NCBI GenBank assembly: GCA_902766475.1
Contig: CACXDQ010000047.1
Span: 1 to 6,776 of the forward strand
Source of the DNA: an uncultured Eubacteriales bacterium
GTDB taxonomy: Bacteria > Bacillota > Clostridia > Christensenellales > Borkfalkiaceae
Length of the DNA stretch: 6,776 nucleotides
Direction: 5' to 3'
Shown here: one piece after another, positions 5,551-6,776 of the stretch
Numbering within the stretch: the stretch's first letter is position 1
Layout: each line of letters opens with the position of its first letter
Position numbers and translations under genes: made by a program
The notes under the pieces: model-generated
What the model was told of the DNA's origin: nothing
Seen by the model: the letters and a program-made list of their open reading frames with translations, nothing else
Database searches by the model: none

Positions 5551-5572
5551 ATAGTTTTCGGCGTGGTATAAT
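5544..5572 (+). promoter_or_regulatory. Promoter of the unknown membrane protein gene
   Basis: TTGCAA (5544-5549), a 17-base spacer, then TATAAT (5567-5572) preceded by TGG (5564-5566), which makes an extended -10 (TGnTATAAT). The expected start is near 5579, at the first base of the GGAGG ribosome site, so the leader is only about 15 bases. Confidence 0.75.
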
Positions 5573-5578
5573 ATGGGT

Positions 5579-5583
5579 GGAGG
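5579..5583 (+). promoter_or_regulatory. Ribosome binding site that decides the start at 5594
   Basis: GGAGG ends 10 bases before the ATG at 5594. An in-frame ATG also exists at 5573, but it overlaps the -10 box by position, lies upstream of the expected transcription start, and has no ribosome site of its own. The start at 5594 is therefore preferred. Confidence 0.75.
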
Positions 5584-5593
5584 AAAAGCAAAA

Positions 5594-6199
5594 ATGGAAG
5601 ATATCGTCAAGGAATACGAGCATATCGAAGAGGAATTTTTCGATATCGATAAAGAGAAGAAAATCGCATATATAAAGCTGCATTTCGGCAAGCCGTCGGA
5701 TATTTTCGACAATAATTATATCTCCAAACGCCCCGTTTTGAGCGACGATTTTTTGGACTGGGTGAATTCGGCTTTCACGCTCATTCCGAAAAAGTATAAG
5801 ATAGATTTAGACGTTACGTTCGACGATACCGAGGGCTACGCCTCGAAAGAACTCGCCGACGTTTTCAAGATGAACGTTTTTCTCGATTATAAGACGAAAA
5901 AGTCCGCCGAAAAAAAGAAGAACAATATCGCCTACGGGCTTATCTTTATCGGAACTCTCCTCTTTGCGGCTATGATAACCGTAAACAGGCTTTGGACGAC
6001 CGACTCCGTATTTAAAGATATAGTTTCCTACGTCATGGACATCGCAACTACCGTAACTTATTGGGAAGCGATGGGCATACTCATCGTCGAAAACAAGGAA
6101 CACAGAGATTACAGAAAGGGGCTTATAACACGTTTTTACGCAATTTCATTCCACGGCGTCGGCGGAGAAAAAGCCGAATTTTCACCCGATATTTTATAA
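5594..6199 (+). CDS. Unrecognised two-helix membrane protein
   Basis: I do not recognise a characterised family. The 201-residue protein has a soluble, charged N-terminal part (1-110) of mixed strand and helix character: IAYIKLHFGKPSDIFDNNYI at 24-43, an acidic DLDVTFDDTEGY at 71-82, then a strongly basic KTKKSAEKKK (100-109). Two membrane helices follow, about 111-131 (NIAYGLIFIGTLLFAAMITV) and 142-165, joined by a short loop (RLWTTDSVFKD). The second helix contains the polar run TTVTYWEA (152-159), unusual inside a membrane span. The C-terminal 36 residues are charged. The basic stretch before helix 1 and the charged tail suggest both ends are cytoplasmic. There is no signal peptide and no catalytic motif I can name. 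The gene has its own promoter and terminator and is divergent from the glycosyltransferase operon. It reads like a real, conserved hypothetical gene: good ribosome site, single frame, coherent topology. Confidence 0.8.
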   Translation: MEDIVKEYEHIEEEFFDIDKEKKIAYIKLHFGKPSDIFDNNYISKRPVLSDDFLDWVNSAFTLIPKKYKIDLDVTFDDTEGYASKELADVFKMNVFLDYKTKKSAEKKKNNIAYGLIFIGTLLFAAMITVNRLWTTDSVFKDIVSYVMDIATTVTYWEAMGILIVENKEHRDYRKGLITRFYAISFHGVGGEKAEFSPDIL

Positions 6200-6223
6200 T
6201 TTTAAAGCGATAATTTTAAAGCG
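6196..6223. repeat. Perfect 14-bp tandem duplication at the gene end
   Basis: ATAATTTTAAAGCG occurs at 6196-6209 and again at 6210-6223 with no gap. The first copy contains the TAA stop of the membrane protein gene (6197-6199); the second overlaps the left arm of the terminator stem. It looks like a local slippage or repair duplication. Confidence 0.8.
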
Positions 6224-6253
6224 CCGCACCGATTTTCGGTGCGGCGCTTTAAA
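6215..6253. terminator. Bidirectional terminator between convergent genes
   Basis: A perfect 18-bp stem pairs 6215-6232 (TTTAAAGCGCCGCACCGA) with 6236-6253 around a TTT loop. The AT ends of the stem supply a U tract on both strands: the plus side exits into AAATATTATTTG and the minus side into TTAAAATTATCGC. It lies 15 bases past the membrane protein stop and 10 bases past the hydrolase stop, so it serves both. Confidence 0.85.
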
Positions 6254-6263
6254 TATTATTTGT

Positions 6264-6776
6264 TTATCTGCCGAGTTCAGCCTTTATGCTCTCCGCAACG
6301 CATGCGGCGAGTGCCTCGTTGCCCGCCTTTTGATAATGCGTTCCGTCCTCGGCACGGGCTGAAACGGGTAGTTCGGCGCTTACGTCGTAAAGCCTGTCGA
6401 CGGGATAGCCGAGCTTTTCGGAAAGCATGTTTATAACCTCGTTTCTCGCAATTACCTTCTTCATCCAGACGGTATCTCTTCTGCGGTTTCCGGGCTTGTT
6501 TACGGCTGTCGTTTCGGCTAAAATAACCTTTTTACCCTTGGCGACTTTGGCGAGAAATTTCTCTATCTTGCTCCTATATGTATTTACGGACATATGCATC
6601 CCGTGAAGCCCGTGGTTGAAGTGCAATAAATCGTAATTGCTGTCCTTGATAAAGTTATCCAAAAGCAAAGTGTATATCTTGTCGTCTACCGCATAGGACG
6701 TGGTGAAATAATCGACGTAGCAAACGCCTTCGAGAAGTTTCCTCACCTCTTCCTGATAACCGAACGTTATCGAATC
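6264..6776 (-). CDS. SGNH/GDSL-type hydrolase, N-terminus beyond the window
   Basis: The frame is open to the right edge and 170 residues are visible. The first visible residues are DSITFGYQEE, the end of the family's block I (usually GDSI..GY), so the nucleophile serine is the second visible residue, codon 6771-6773. The missing part is probably only a short strand and the start. The third block appears as LLHFNHGLHGM, where the asparagine would help form the oxyanion hole. Block V is EDGTHYQKAGN near the C-terminus, giving the catalytic aspartate and histidine in the DxxH spacing. Together these support an esterase or lipase-like serine hydrolase, perhaps acting on acetylated or acylated carbohydrate, but the substrate is inference. 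An internal GTG at 6744-6746 is not the start because it would remove the nucleophile. No signal peptide can be judged. The gene converges on the membrane protein gene and shares its terminator. Confidence 0.85.
   Translation of the reverse strand, partial: DSITFGYQEEVRKLLEGVCYVDYFTTSYAVDDKIYTLLLDNFIKDSNYDLLHFNHGLHGMHMSVNTYRSKIEKFLAKVAKGKKVILAETTAVNKPGNRRRDTVWMKKVIARNEVINMLSEKLGYPVDRLYDVSAELPVSARAEDGTHYQKAGNEALAACVAESIKAELGR

Noticed and set aside
5573..5575. An earlier in-frame ATG for the unknown membrane protein
   Set aside because: It begins one base after the TATAAT box, upstream of the predicted transcription start, and the GGAGG site lies downstream of it.
6744..6746. GTG as start of the SGNH hydrolase
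   Set aside because: The frame stays open to the window edge and encodes DSITFGY upstream of this codon, the catalytic serine block, so the gene is truncated by the window, not started here.
1..6776. CRISPR array, tRNA, rRNA, insertion sequence or defence island
   Set aside because: No regularly spaced identical repeats, no tRNA or rRNA landmarks, no transposase or defence domains were seen on either strand.

Overview
This window looks like a piece of a low-to-moderate GC Bacillota genome, most likely an uncultured Clostridia-type organism. The evidence is the Shine-Dalgarno/sigma-A style promoters (TATAAT boxes, GAGG ribosome sites), a DUF512-type radical SAM protein, a UgtP/MGDG-synthase-like glycosyltransferase, and intergenic repeats of the kind that give spurious 'HPERSRR' translations. 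The taxonomic call is inference; no rRNA or other marker is present.

Layout. Bases 1-619 hold no convincing gene: a strong GC-rich hairpin (23-62), an AT-rich stretch, three copies of an interspersed repeat (two in opposite orientation), a 23-bp imperfect direct repeat, a second hairpin (543-569) and a short degenerate repeat. Bases 620-5401 carry four minus-strand genes. In transcription order they are a GT28-like glycosyltransferase (5401-4241), a PDZ/radical SAM/DUF512 protein overlapping it by 8 bp (4248-2962), a seryl-tRNA synthetase with its own promoter (2888-1599), a terminator hairpin (1521-1548), and a ten-helix DMT/EamA-type transporter (1501-620). A divergent promoter region (5402-5593) separates these from a plus-strand gene for an unrecognised two-helix membrane protein (5594-6199). 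That gene ends at a bidirectional terminator (6215-6253) shared with a convergent minus-strand SGNH/GDSL hydrolase (6264-6776), whose N-terminus runs off the right edge.

How it fits together. The glycosyltransferase and the DUF512 protein are translationally coupled and share one predicted promoter. No terminator is visible after them, so their transcript may read into serS, which also has its own near-consensus promoter and a leader too short for a T-box. The unknown membrane protein and the glycosyltransferase promoters face away from each other, and a perfect 10-bp element lies at the -35 region of both in mirrored orientation, suggesting shared control.

No clearly new multi-gene system (defence, CRISPR, mobile element, biosynthetic cluster) is visible. 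The most useful leads are the mirrored promoter element, the self-contained unknown membrane protein, the atypical SerRS motif 2, and the transporter start codon abutting a terminator with no visible ribosome binding site.
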